Source: Holophagales bacterium
Lineage (GTDB): Bacteria; Acidobacteriota; Thermoanaerobaculia; Multivoradales; Multivoraceae
Direction: 5' to 3'
Length of the DNA stretch: 64,000 bases
Assembly (NCBI GenBank): GCA_009843505.1
Contig: VYDI01000034.1
Coordinates: forward strand, 558,001 to 622,000
In this document: positions 43,550-51,607 of the stretch, in pieces
Layout of the letters: each line of letters opens with the position of its first letter
Position numbering within the stretch: position 1 is the first letter of the stretch
Notes under the pieces: model-generated
What the model saw: the letters and a program-made list of their open reading frames with translations, nothing else
The model's database searches: none
What the model was told of the DNA's origin: nothing
Translations under genes and position numbers: made by a program

Positions 43550-44362
43550 ATGACGACCACAGCCGGCGAGACGGCCACCGGGCCACAGTTCGAGGGGCGG
43601 GCGGCCCTGATCACGGGCGGCGGCAGCGGCATCGGACTGGCGATCGGCCGCGCCCTCGCCTGGGGCGGATGCAGCATCGCGCTCGGCGGTCGCCGCCGGG
43701 AGGTCGTGAAAGCGGCCGCCGCCGATCTGCGCGCGCTCGGCCTTCGCGCTGTCGCCGTCGCCGGCGACGTCTCGAGTGCTGGCGGCGCGCGGCAGATGGT
43801 CGACGAAGCGGCACGCGAACTCGGCGGGCTCGACATGCTGGTCAACTGCGCCGGCGTCTACCGCGCCGGTCCGCTCGCGGCCGAGGGCGACGAGGCCGAA
43901 CCCGACCCGGTCGACCTCGTCGTTGACGTCGATCTGAAAGGCGTGCTGTTCGCGACCCGGGCCGCGATCCCCCACCTCCGCGCGCGTCGCGGCGGGGCCT
44001 CGATCGTCAACATCTCGTCCTCGCTCACCCAATCGCCGCTCGCCAACTGCTCCGTCTACACGGCCGCGAAGGCCGGCGTCGACGCGCTGACCCGCAGCCT
44101 CGCGGCCGAACTCGCCGGCGACCGCATTCGGGTCAACGCGGTGCTTCCCGGTGTCGTGCGTACCCCGATCTTCGAGACGATCATGCCGCCGGACGAGGCC
44201 GCCGCCTTCCTCGAAGGCTTCGACGACGAGGTGCCGATGGGCCGCGTCGGCGAGCCGGACGACGTCGCGCGCGCCGTCGTCTTCCTCTGCGACCCGGCGA
44301 ACGACTGGATCACGGGAGCCCTGCTCGCAGTCGACGGCGGGCTCAGCCTGGGCGCACCGTAG
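43550..44362 (+). CDS. Short-chain dehydrogenase/reductase
   Basis: 270 residues from ATG 43550. Cofactor loop ALITGGGSGIGLAIGRAL; LVNCAGVYRAGPL; catalytic ISSSLTQSPLANCSVYTAAK with Ser, Tyr and Lys; ending LLAVDGGLSLGAP. It resembles glucose/gluconate dehydrogenase-like or FabG-like SDRs, but the substrate cannot be fixed. It is upstream of the methyltransferase by 23 bases, so probably co-transcribed with it and with the hydrolase that follows. Confidence 0.9.
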   Translation: MTTTAGETATGPQFEGRAALITGGGSGIGLAIGRALAWGGCSIALGGRRREVVKAAAADLRALGLRAVAVAGDVSSAGGARQMVDEAARELGGLDMLVNCAGVYRAGPLAAEGDEAEPDPVDLVVDVDLKGVLFATRAAIPHLRARRGGASIVNISSSLTQSPLANCSVYTAAKAGVDALTRSLAAELAGDRIRVNAVLPGVVRTPIFETIMPPDEAAAFLEGFDDEVPMGRVGEPDDVARAVVFLCDPANDWITGALLAVDGGLSLGAP

Positions 44363-44385
44363 CGCCCACTGCCGGTGCGCCGGCC

Positions 44386-45222
44386 ATGAACACGCCAACC
44401 CAAGCCGCCCTCCGCCGGATCAACCGCGACTTCTACAGCCGGCACGCGGCCGACTTCGACCGCACCCGGCACCCCGGCGGCTGGCCGGGCTGGCGGCGGG
44501 TCGTCCAGACCACGGCCCAACCGACGAACCGTCCCCTGCGGGTCCTCGACCTCGGCTGCGGCAACGGACGCTTCGCCCTGTTCCTGCAGCACAACCCCGA
44601 ACTTCTCAGCCACGGACGCTTCATCTACGACGGCATCGACCTCAGCAGTGAGCTGATCGACCACGCCCGAGTTGCCACCGCAAGCCTTGACCACATCCGT
44701 TTCAGGACCGACGACATCGAGAACTGCGCCCTCGACGAAGCGACCTGCGACCTCGTCACCCTGTTCGGCGTCCTCCACCACATCCCGGGCTTCGACACGC
44801 GGCGCCGCACCCTCGAACGCGCCGCATCCGCCGTGGCGCCCGGCGGTCTGCTCGCCCTCACCTGCTGGCAGTTCGCCGACGACCCCGGACTCGAGCGCCG
44901 CCGGCTCGACTGGGCCTCGGAAGCTGGCGTCGACCCGGCGGAACTCGAGCCCGGAGATCACCTGCTGCGCTGGGGACCGGGCGACACCGAAGGCCGCCGG
45001 CAAAGCCGGCGACGATCCTCCCGCCGCCTCCGGCGGCAGCGGGTCGGAAGACCCGCGCACCAGGCCCGCCGCTACTGCCACCACGCCGACGAACTGGAAC
45101 TCGAGCGTCTGGTCGAAGGCTTCCCGTTGACCGAAGTCGCCCGCTACCGCTCCGACGGACCCGGAGGCCGCCAGAACCTGTACTGGCTGGGCGCTCGCGA
45201 CGGTGCTGCTACCTTGTGCTGA
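44386..45222 (+). CDS. Class I SAM-dependent methyltransferase with hairpin-derived insertion
   Basis: 278 residues. SAM-binding motif I is VLDLGCGNGRFALFLQ; the acidic loop DGIDLSSELID and FGVLHHIPGF are as in type 11 methyltransferases. Near residues 203-228 lies an Arg-rich, low-complexity stretch (EGRRQSRRRSSRRLRRQR) coded by three DNA hairpins at 44995-45056. It interrupts an otherwise normal C-terminal region, which resumes at CHHADELELERLVEGFPL. It seems an in-frame repeat insertion tolerated by the protein. Substrate unknown. The stop overlaps the ribosome-binding site of the next gene. Confidence 0.82.
   Translation: MNTPTQAALRRINRDFYSRHAADFDRTRHPGGWPGWRRVVQTTAQPTNRPLRVLDLGCGNGRFALFLQHNPELLSHGRFIYDGIDLSSELIDHARVATASLDHIRFRTDDIENCALDEATCDLVTLFGVLHHIPGFDTRRRTLERAASAVAPGGLLALTCWQFADDPGLERRRLDWASEAGVDPAELEPGDHLLRWGPGDTEGRRQSRRRSSRRLRRQRVGRPAHQARRYCHHADELELERLVEGFPLTEVARYRSDGPGGRQNLYWLGARDGAATLC
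44995..45056. repeat. Three-hairpin element inside the methyltransferase coding sequence
   Basis: Three perfect hairpins: 44995-45011 (CGCCGGC, loop AAA), 45021-45036 (CCGCCG, loop CCTC) and 45039-45056 (GCGGGTC, loop GGAA). They follow one another with gaps of 9 and 2 bases. Spacing resembles the minus-strand reading of 20312-20415. The translated product is Arg/Ser-rich and unlike the rest of the methyltransferase, so an in-frame insertion of a REP-like unit is likely. Confidence 0.65.
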
Positions 45223-45238
45223 AGGAGGATCGAAACCC

Positions 45239-46693
45239 ATGAAGCTCCTGTGTCCCGCTCTGGCCGCCTCCATCCTGCTGACTGCTCTCCCAGCCGCCGC
45301 CCAGCAGGAGGAGACCTACGACTACTGGCAACCGCAGCGGCAGATGGTCCGTCTGGGCCAGCAGGCGATCTTCATGTGCAACGGGCTGTTCACGTCCAAC
45401 CGGACCCTCGAGCAGGTGTTCGCGCAGGAACTTGCCTACCTGCCGGAACCGGTCGGAACCGCGAAAGGCGGCGACTACGAGGTCGACTGGGAACGCGGGG
45501 CCGTGACGGTCGGCTCGGGACACGGCGTGCCGAAGATGCGCGCCGCCTTCCGCGAGGGAATCGGCTGCGTCGTCCTGGCGCCCGACCAGACGCTGGACGA
45601 CATCGACAGCCTACCGGCGATCGAGATGCCGCCACCCGCAGGCGACGCGGCGAAGATCCCATGGCCGGACGGCGACAGGGCCGGTCCGGTCTCACTGCCG
45701 TCCGACGTCGACGCGGCCGCACTCCAGACCGCCTCCGACTGGGCCTTCGACCGCGAGTCGCCCTACCAGGTCACGCTGAGCCTGCTCGTCGTCCATCGCG
45801 GCGAGATCGTCCACGAGCGCTACGCCGACGGCGTCGACAGGACGACCCGCACCCGCACCTGGTCGACGGCGAAGAGCATCGCCTCGACACTGATCGGCAT
45901 GCTCGTCGACGACGGCAAGCTGGCTCTCGACGAGCCGCTCGGCTTCGACTTCCTTCCCAAGGACGCCGCCGCGGCAGAGACCGACCCGCGCTCGGCGATC
46001 ACGCTGCGTCACGCGCTGAACATGTCGAGCGGACTGCAGACCGTCGACAACGGCGGGCAGGAGTACGCCGTCGGCTCCGGCATGTCCTACTGGGCGGGCG
46101 CCAGCTCCGTCGAAGGCGCCCGCCGCCGGGCCCTGATCCGCGAGCCGGGCGCCAACTGGGACTACGAGAACTACGACACCCTGCTCGCCGTCTACTCGAT
46201 GAAACGCGCCCTCGGCAGCGAGAAGAAGTACCACGAGTTCCCCCGCCGGCGCCTGCTCGACCGGATCGGCATGCGGAGCACCCTGCTCAGCACCGACCGC
46301 TTCGGCGACTTCATCCTCAGCAGTCAGGTCTACACGAATGCCCGCGACCTCGCCCGCTTCGGCCTCCTTTACCTCCAGAACGGCCTCTGGAACGGCGAGC
46401 GCCTCCTCTCCGAAGAGTGGATCGACTTCGTCCGCACTCCGGCCCCCTCGACCGCCGACCGCGGCAACTTCTACGGCGGCCAGTTCTGGCTCGTCCCCGA
46501 CGAACGCAAGGACATCCCCAGGGACGCCTACTCCACCGCCGGCAACCGCGGCCAGTACGTCGTCATCGTCCCCTCCCACGACCTCGTCATCGTCCGTCGT
46601 GGCCTCGACTGGGGCCGCCAGGGCTTCGACCGATGGGACATGGCGCGGGAGGTACTGAAGGCGTTTCCGGAGGCGGCCGCGGCGCTGAACTAG
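45239..46693 (+). CDS. Beta-lactamase-family serine hydrolase, secreted
   Basis: 484 residues with a signal peptide (LLCPALAASILLTALPAAA). The catalytic SxxK is STAK in TRTWSTAKSIASTLIG. YxN is likely WDYENYDTLL. The class-C/penicillin-binding fold continues with DLARFGLLYLQNGLWNGERL and FYGGQFWLVPD. An N-terminal domain of about 150 residues precedes the hydrolase. Such proteins are esterases, D-aminopeptidases or beta-lactam hydrolases; the substrate is open. ATG 45239 has GAAGGAGGA 9 bases upstream, overlapping the methyltransferase stop. Confidence 0.88.
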   Translation: MKLLCPALAASILLTALPAAAQQEETYDYWQPQRQMVRLGQQAIFMCNGLFTSNRTLEQVFAQELAYLPEPVGTAKGGDYEVDWERGAVTVGSGHGVPKMRAAFREGIGCVVLAPDQTLDDIDSLPAIEMPPPAGDAAKIPWPDGDRAGPVSLPSDVDAAALQTASDWAFDRESPYQVTLSLLVVHRGEIVHERYADGVDRTTRTRTWSTAKSIASTLIGMLVDDGKLALDEPLGFDFLPKDAAAAETDPRSAITLRHALNMSSGLQTVDNGGQEYAVGSGMSYWAGASSVEGARRRALIREPGANWDYENYDTLLAVYSMKRALGSEKKYHEFPRRRLLDRIGMRSTLLSTDRFGDFILSSQVYTNARDLARFGLLYLQNGLWNGERLLSEEWIDFVRTPAPSTADRGNFYGGQFWLVPDERKDIPRDAYSTAGNRGQYVVIVPSHDLVIVRRGLDWGRQGFDRWDMAREVLKAFPEAAAALN

Positions 46694-46752
46694 CCAGCGG
46701 CGCCGGCTCAGCGTGGGTTAGGGTTCGCGGGTTCCACGACCAGGAGCTTGTG

Positions 46753-47055
46753 ATGACGATCGATGAGTTCGTTGCCGATATGGCGGTGAAGGCGGGGGGT
46801 ATCGATCCCCTTGGGAAGAGGCTGCTGTTCCTGCTCGACGACGAGCAGATGCTGATCGACGGGACGGGCGAGGCGAACGTCGTGTCGAAGGTGTCGGGGC
46901 AGGAGGTCGAGACCGACTGCACGGTGCGGATGTCGCTCGACACGTTCGGCAAGCTGCAGCGCAAGGAGATCAAGCCATTCATGGCCGTGGCGTCCGGGAA
47001 GATCAAGGTCAAGGGCGACATGTCGATTGCCGCCAAGCTGAAGAAGCTGACCTGA
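46753..47055 (+). CDS. SCP2 sterol-binding domain protein
   Basis: 100 residues, a single SCP2 domain. DGTGEANVVSKVSGQEVETD and the conserved helix KEIKPFMAVASGKIKVKGDM fit the family; the end is IAAKLKKLT. SCP2 domains hold lipids, sterols or fatty acyl-CoA in a hydrophobic tunnel and pass them to enzymes. AGGAG lies 6 bases before the ATG. The sulfotransferase starts 2 bases after the stop, which suggests substrate hand-over (inference). Confidence 0.92.
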   Translation: MTIDEFVADMAVKAGGIDPLGKRLLFLLDDEQMLIDGTGEANVVSKVSGQEVETDCTVRMSLDTFGKLQRKEIKPFMAVASGKIKVKGDMSIAAKLKKLT

Positions 47056-47057
47056 GC

Positions 47058-48299
47058 TTGGCGAACCCGTCGATCCGGATCCGGCAGCCGGTCGCGCTCA
47101 GGGCCGTCAACCGTGTCGGAGCGGTTGCCGGCCGCTGCGGACTGACGCCCTTCAGGCTGACGCCCGAGCGGATTCTGGAGAACGCGCGTCGAGTCAGCGG
47201 ATTCGAGGTACGCGACCCGATGTTCCGGGAGGGACTCGAGCGTCTCGTGCACGGGCTCGAGACGCACGCGCGGCTGAGCACGTTCGGTCGGCTGGCGGCG
47301 CGCGGCACGGTGCAGCGTTCGGCCGACTCGCGCTCCCAAGTCGAGCGAGCGCTCTCGGAACACCCCGAGATCGGCGACGAAGAGGTCCGCGCGCCGGTCT
47401 TCATCGCCGGCATGCCGCGGAGCGGGACGACGATCCTCCACGCCCTGCTGCACCTGGACCGCAACCACCGGGCGCCGCTGTCCTGGGAGTGCCTCCTGCC
47501 CCACCCGGCGCCGAATCCGGACGATTACCGGGACAACGAGCGGATCGAAACCGTGCGCAAGGAGTTCGACCAGATCTTCCGGCTCGTGCCGGACTTCCGG
47601 CGCAAGCACTACATGACCGCCGACTCGCCGCAGGAGTGCATCGGCATCACGGCGCTCAACTTCACGAGCTTCCAGTACGTGGCCATGGCCTGGCTGCCGG
47701 AGTACCTCGACTGGTTCCCGAAGGCCGACCAGGTGCAGAACCTGCGCTGGCATCGGCGCTTCCTCCAGTTCCTCCAGTCGGGCGGCGTTCCCTCCCGTCG
47801 CTGGCTGATGAAGTCGCCCGTCCACCTGATGCGGCTGCGGGCTCTGTTCGAGGTCTATCCGGATGCCCGGGTCATCGTGACCCACCGTCACCCGGTCGAC
47901 GTCGTGCCGTCGGTCGGGAGCGTGATCTCGTCGATGCGGTCGTTCTACTCGGACCACGAGGACACGGCGCGAACGGCGCGTGAACAACTCCTGACCTGGG
48001 CCGACTACTTCGCCCGGTTCCTGCACGACCGCCGGGAGCTCGACCGCGAGGAACAGATGGTCGACGTGTTCTTCGACGACTTCGTCAAGGACCAGATGTC
48101 GGTCGTCGACGCGATCTACTCCCGCTTCGGTTGGGACCTCCAACCGGAGGACCGGCGCCGCATGGAGCGATTCCTGCAGCAGGAGCGCCGGGGAAAGCAC
48201 GGCGTCCACGAGTACTCGCTGGACCAGATGGGCACGACACGGGCCGAGATCGAGAACGAGTACGCCCACTATCTCACCTTTCTGGAAACCCAGAGATGA
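47058..48299 (+). CDS. Sulfotransferase family protein
   Basis: 413 residues from TTG 47058, 2 bases after the SCP2 gene. The PAPS loop is VFIAGMPRSGTTILHALLHL near residue 120. The 3'-phosphate region is YPDARVIVTHRHPVDVVPSV. WLMKSPVHLMRLRALFE is typical of this family of large bacterial sulfotransferases. There is no signal peptide. Together with SCP2 a lipidic acceptor is likely (inference). The stop region carries a 20-bp tandem duplication that moved the next gene's start downstream. Confidence 0.9.
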   Translation: MANPSIRIRQPVALRAVNRVGAVAGRCGLTPFRLTPERILENARRVSGFEVRDPMFREGLERLVHGLETHARLSTFGRLAARGTVQRSADSRSQVERALSEHPEIGDEEVRAPVFIAGMPRSGTTILHALLHLDRNHRAPLSWECLLPHPAPNPDDYRDNERIETVRKEFDQIFRLVPDFRRKHYMTADSPQECIGITALNFTSFQYVAMAWLPEYLDWFPKADQVQNLRWHRRFLQFLQSGGVPSRRWLMKSPVHLMRLRALFEVYPDARVIVTHRHPVDVVPSVGSVISSMRSFYSDHEDTARTAREQLLTWADYFARFLHDRRELDREEQMVDVFFDDFVKDQMSVVDAIYSRFGWDLQPEDRRRMERFLQQERRGKHGVHEYSLDQMGTTRAEIENEYAHYLTFLETQR

Positions 48300-48321
48300 G
48301 CCTGGAGACACAGCGATGAGC
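48282..48321. repeat. 20-bp tandem duplication across a stop/start junction
   Basis: Bases 48282-48301 and 48302-48321 are near-identical (17 of 20 positions), each of the form CTGGAxACxCAGxGATGAGC. The first copy holds the sulfotransferase stop as ATGA. The second holds the ATG of the DUF1214-like gene. The pattern suggests that an ancestral overlapping stop/start was duplicated. Confidence 0.7.
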
Positions 48322-49380
48322 GAACCCGACTTCGAGAGCCGACAGGCGCTGCACGAGTTCCTGGACGTGATCCGCAACGCCGAGCAGACGTTCCTCGACC
48401 CCGAGAAGGAACTCGACCACCAGGGGCACGTGGACGGCTACCAGCACCTGTTCCACCTGATGCAGATAACCGTCGACTTCTACCTCCACAACGACCCCTT
48501 GCGGCCCCGGCTCGTGCGGCTCACCGACGGAACCCGCAAGCTCTACGGCGACAACGTGGACTCGGTCTACTACTTCTCCCAGGTCCGGGGAGACCAGGAA
48601 TACGTCATCCGCGGGCGGCACTTCGGCAGTTGCTACCTGAGCTTCTGCCTCTACGGCGGAGATCCCAACGGCGAGCTGGCGGACCGGGTGACGCTCAACG
48701 TCAACCACCGCGACATCGCGTTCGAGGACGACGGGTCGTTCGAGATCAGGCTGACACCCGATCCGCAGGGTCCGAACGAGTTCCGGATCGACCCCGACTC
48801 GGTGTCGCTCTTCACCCGCGAGTACTTCCTCGACCGCGCGTCGTCGAAAGAGAGCATCCTCAGCATCGAGAACGCTTCGCCGCAGCCGCCCGCGCCGCCG
48901 CTGGACGACGCAGAACTGGCGCGGCGCATCCGCAGCATGGCGATGTTCTTCATGTGCACGACCTGGATCGCCCCGCTGCCGGTCCACCTGCCGTTCAACG
49001 AGTTCTGCGATCCGTGGGAGTTCGACCCGGAGCAGGGCGGCTGGGGAACCGTCGACAACATCTACTGCTTCTGTCGCTTCCGGCTGCAGGAGAACGAGTA
49101 CCTGAAGGTGCGTTTCCGGTCACCGGAAGCGTGCTACTGGGGCCTCCAGACGTGGAACTACCTGATGCAGTCGATGAACTACGAGGACTTCCCGGTGTGC
49201 GTCAACAAGCAGACCGCCATCGCCGAACCGGACGGCAGCTACGTCATCTACCTGAGCCACAGGGAGGCGCCCAAGAACTGGATCAGCACCGCCGGCTACA
49301 ACGAGGGCGTTCTCTTCGCGCGCTGGCTGCTTGCCGACGAACTGCCCGAGACACCGGAGGTCGAGCTGGGCGAGTGGTAG
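48316..49380 (+). CDS. DUF1214-like domain protein
   Basis: 354 residues with no signal peptide. The C-terminal third resembles DUF1214: CYWGLQTWNYLMQSMNY, CVNKQTAIAEPDGSYVIYL and HREAPKNWISTAGYNEG. The N-terminal part is specific (DGYQHLFHLMQITVDFYLHN). Such proteins often neighbour lipid and sulfotransferase genes, but no biochemical function is known. GGAG lies 8 bases before ATG 48316. It is third in the SCP2/sulfotransferase series. Confidence 0.75.
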   Translation: MSEPDFESRQALHEFLDVIRNAEQTFLDPEKELDHQGHVDGYQHLFHLMQITVDFYLHNDPLRPRLVRLTDGTRKLYGDNVDSVYYFSQVRGDQEYVIRGRHFGSCYLSFCLYGGDPNGELADRVTLNVNHRDIAFEDDGSFEIRLTPDPQGPNEFRIDPDSVSLFTREYFLDRASSKESILSIENASPQPPAPPLDDAELARRIRSMAMFFMCTTWIAPLPVHLPFNEFCDPWEFDPEQGGWGTVDNIYCFCRFRLQENEYLKVRFRSPEACYWGLQTWNYLMQSMNYEDFPVCVNKQTAIAEPDGSYVIYLSHREAPKNWISTAGYNEGVLFARWLLADELPETPEVELGEW

Positions 49381-49463
49381 AGGCCAGTCCGTCGATTGTC
49401 CTGCGGGTTCCCGTCTAGAATCGCTTCTTACCGACAGGTCAGGCCGGAAACAGGGAGATAGTG

Positions 49464-51557
49464 ATGCGACTGAACCGCGGGGGAGCGCTCGCCCTTACCG
49501 TTCTGGCATGGATCACGTCGGCGAGTGGGGCTGCCGAGGCCCAGACGACTGCCAGCCAGGTCGAGGATGATGCCACCCTCGAGGCCTTCGTCTTGGGGGC
49601 GAAGGCGGAAATCGAGGCGATCACGACCGTAAACGAGGGGGCAAAGCTAAGGGAGAGGCTGAGAACGGAGGGCGACTGGAAGTCCGGATCGATGTTCCTC
49701 ATCATCTTCCTCCCGAGCGGGGAGCCCTTCATCCACGGGAACGATCGCACCGCGGAGAGCAAGAACCTGCTGGCTGTCGAGGACGACAACGGGCTCAAAG
49801 TCGTCGAGGACCTCCTCGAGGCCGCTGCCCGAGGCGGCGGCTTCGTCAGGTACCACGACGGGGAGCCGAAGACGGCATACGCTGTCACCTACAGGTCCGG
49901 CATCACCGGAAGGCCATTCGTGCTGGTCGGCGGCTATTCGCAGGACGTCTCCCATGTCCCGGTTCTGATCCCGGAACTGCCGAAGCCGGCCGTCACCGCA
50001 TCGCAGGTCGCGGACCGCGAGACGCTCATCACCTTCGTCGAGGAAGCGGCCAGGGTGTACCGCGAAGCCGTCCTTTCCGAAGGCTACGCCACCCTTACCG
50101 GGATCAGAAACGCCTTCCGGTCGGAAGGAGGAGACTGGAAGTCGGGCTCCATCTACCTGTGGGTCGTGAGTGGCTCGGGCATCATCCTGTTTCACGCAAC
50201 CAGGCCGGACGTCGAAGGCACGCCCACGGACATGACGCGGACGGACATCAACGGCGTGAGGTTCGCGGAGGAGCTGATCGGAGGTGCGCGGCGTGAGGGC
50301 CGGAAGTTCCTGGAGTACTACTACGACGACCCCGCCGTCATGGGAGACGAGGACACCGGTTCCCCGAAGCTCGGCTACGCCGTGAGCTTCTCGGTGCCCA
50401 ACTCGGAGCAGAAGGCCGTCATCGGTTCCGGCATCTACATCCGCACGGGTCCGCCTCGTGCCGCGATCACGACGGACGCCGAGTGCGACGAATCGCTCTG
50501 CCGCGCCCGCACCGGCGAGCAGGTGTCGTTCAGCGACGCTAGCAGCGGGTCCGTGCAATCCCGGCTCTGGGACTTCAGCGACGGCCAGACCAACTCGAAC
50601 CACTCCCCGGTGCAAGTCTGGTCCGAACCGGGCTTCTACCAGGTGGCGTTGCTCGTGAGCGACGGGTCGGTCAAGTCGACCGCTTCCCTGACCTTCCTGG
50701 TCGAGGCCGCCGAACCAGCCGGCACGTGCGTGGCGGACGACCAGACCCGGTGTCTCCAGGACTCGCGCTTCGCCGTCGAGATGGACTGGTGGACCGGCGA
50801 CGGCCGGAGCGGTCTCGGCCGGGTCGTGCATCATGGGACGAACGACTCAGGGTTGTTCTACTTCTTCTTCGAGTCCGGCGACAACTGGGAGGTCCTGATC
50901 AAGGTGCTCGATGGCTGCTCCGTGAACGGACACGCATGGGTGTACGGAGCTTCGGCGACGACGCTGGGCTACCGGATCCGGGTCACGGACACGGTGACGG
51001 GGACGTTCAGGGAGTACCTGAACGAGAACGGTCGCCGGGCCGACGCGATCACGGACAGCGAAGCATTCGCCGGGATCTGCGAGGGCCGTTCAACCGCGGC
51101 ATCGCCGGCGCCCGAGCCTGTCGACCCGACACCGTCCCCATGGCTTGTCGGCGCCAGTGCCTCGTCCGAGGAAGGTGGCTGCGCCGAGTCAGCGACGACG
51201 CTATGCCTGCTCGATAGACGGTACGAGGTGTCGGTGGCGTGGTCGAAGGCAGCCGCGGCCGGAGACGAGTCCAGCGAAACGGGGCCCGGCAGGGTGCTAA
51301 GCCCTCGCACGGCGGACTCCGGTCTGTTCCACTTCTTCGGTCCGAACAACTGGGAGATGCTGGTGAAGGTGCTCGACGCCTGCGACGGCTACGGCCACCA
51401 CTGGGTGTTCGCGGCGGCGGCGACGGACCTGGGACTCGACCTGATGGTGCGGGACACGGTCACCGGCGCGATCAGGCAGTACGTCAAGGACCCTGGCGAG
51501 CCGTCGCCGGCCGTAGCCGACGTGACCGCCTTCCCGGACGCCTGCCGCAGCGACTGA
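49464..51557 (+). CDS. Secreted tandem-Cache, PKD and repeated C-terminal domain protein
   Basis: 697 residues from ATG 49464 (GTG 49461 also possible), with a signal peptide (ALALTVLAWITSASGAAEA). Two Cache-like sensor repeats (about 30-165 and 170-325) share TASQV at their start and GDWKSGS. A PKD domain (about 330-415) has RLWDFSDGQTNSNHSPVQVW and PGFYQVALLVSDG. Two copies of a ~120-residue domain (about 420-540 and 570-695) share CL.D.R, DSGLFxFF, NWExLxKVLDxC and WVxxAxATxLG. There is no membrane anchor or signalling domain, unusual for Cache proteins. It may be a surface ligand-binding protein. No enzyme motif. Confidence 0.75.
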   Translation: MRLNRGGALALTVLAWITSASGAAEAQTTASQVEDDATLEAFVLGAKAEIEAITTVNEGAKLRERLRTEGDWKSGSMFLIIFLPSGEPFIHGNDRTAESKNLLAVEDDNGLKVVEDLLEAAARGGGFVRYHDGEPKTAYAVTYRSGITGRPFVLVGGYSQDVSHVPVLIPELPKPAVTASQVADRETLITFVEEAARVYREAVLSEGYATLTGIRNAFRSEGGDWKSGSIYLWVVSGSGIILFHATRPDVEGTPTDMTRTDINGVRFAEELIGGARREGRKFLEYYYDDPAVMGDEDTGSPKLGYAVSFSVPNSEQKAVIGSGIYIRTGPPRAAITTDAECDESLCRARTGEQVSFSDASSGSVQSRLWDFSDGQTNSNHSPVQVWSEPGFYQVALLVSDGSVKSTASLTFLVEAAEPAGTCVADDQTRCLQDSRFAVEMDWWTGDGRSGLGRVVHHGTNDSGLFYFFFESGDNWEVLIKVLDGCSVNGHAWVYGASATTLGYRIRVTDTVTGTFREYLNENGRRADAITDSEAFAGICEGRSTAASPAPEPVDPTPSPWLVGASASSEEGGCAESATTLCLLDRRYEVSVAWSKAAAAGDESSETGPGRVLSPRTADSGLFHFFGPNNWEMLVKVLDACDGYGHHWVFAAAATDLGLDLMVRDTVTGAIRQYVKDPGEPSPAVADVTAFPDACRSD

Positions 51558-51607
51558 GGCGCGGAAGCGGACGGGTGCGGACGTACCGCCTCCCGGCGCC
51601 CACGGCG

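Noticed and set aside
44995..45056. Frameshift in the methyltransferase
   Set aside because: The frame is intact across the hairpins and normal sequence resumes in the same frame, so an in-frame insertion is the better reading.
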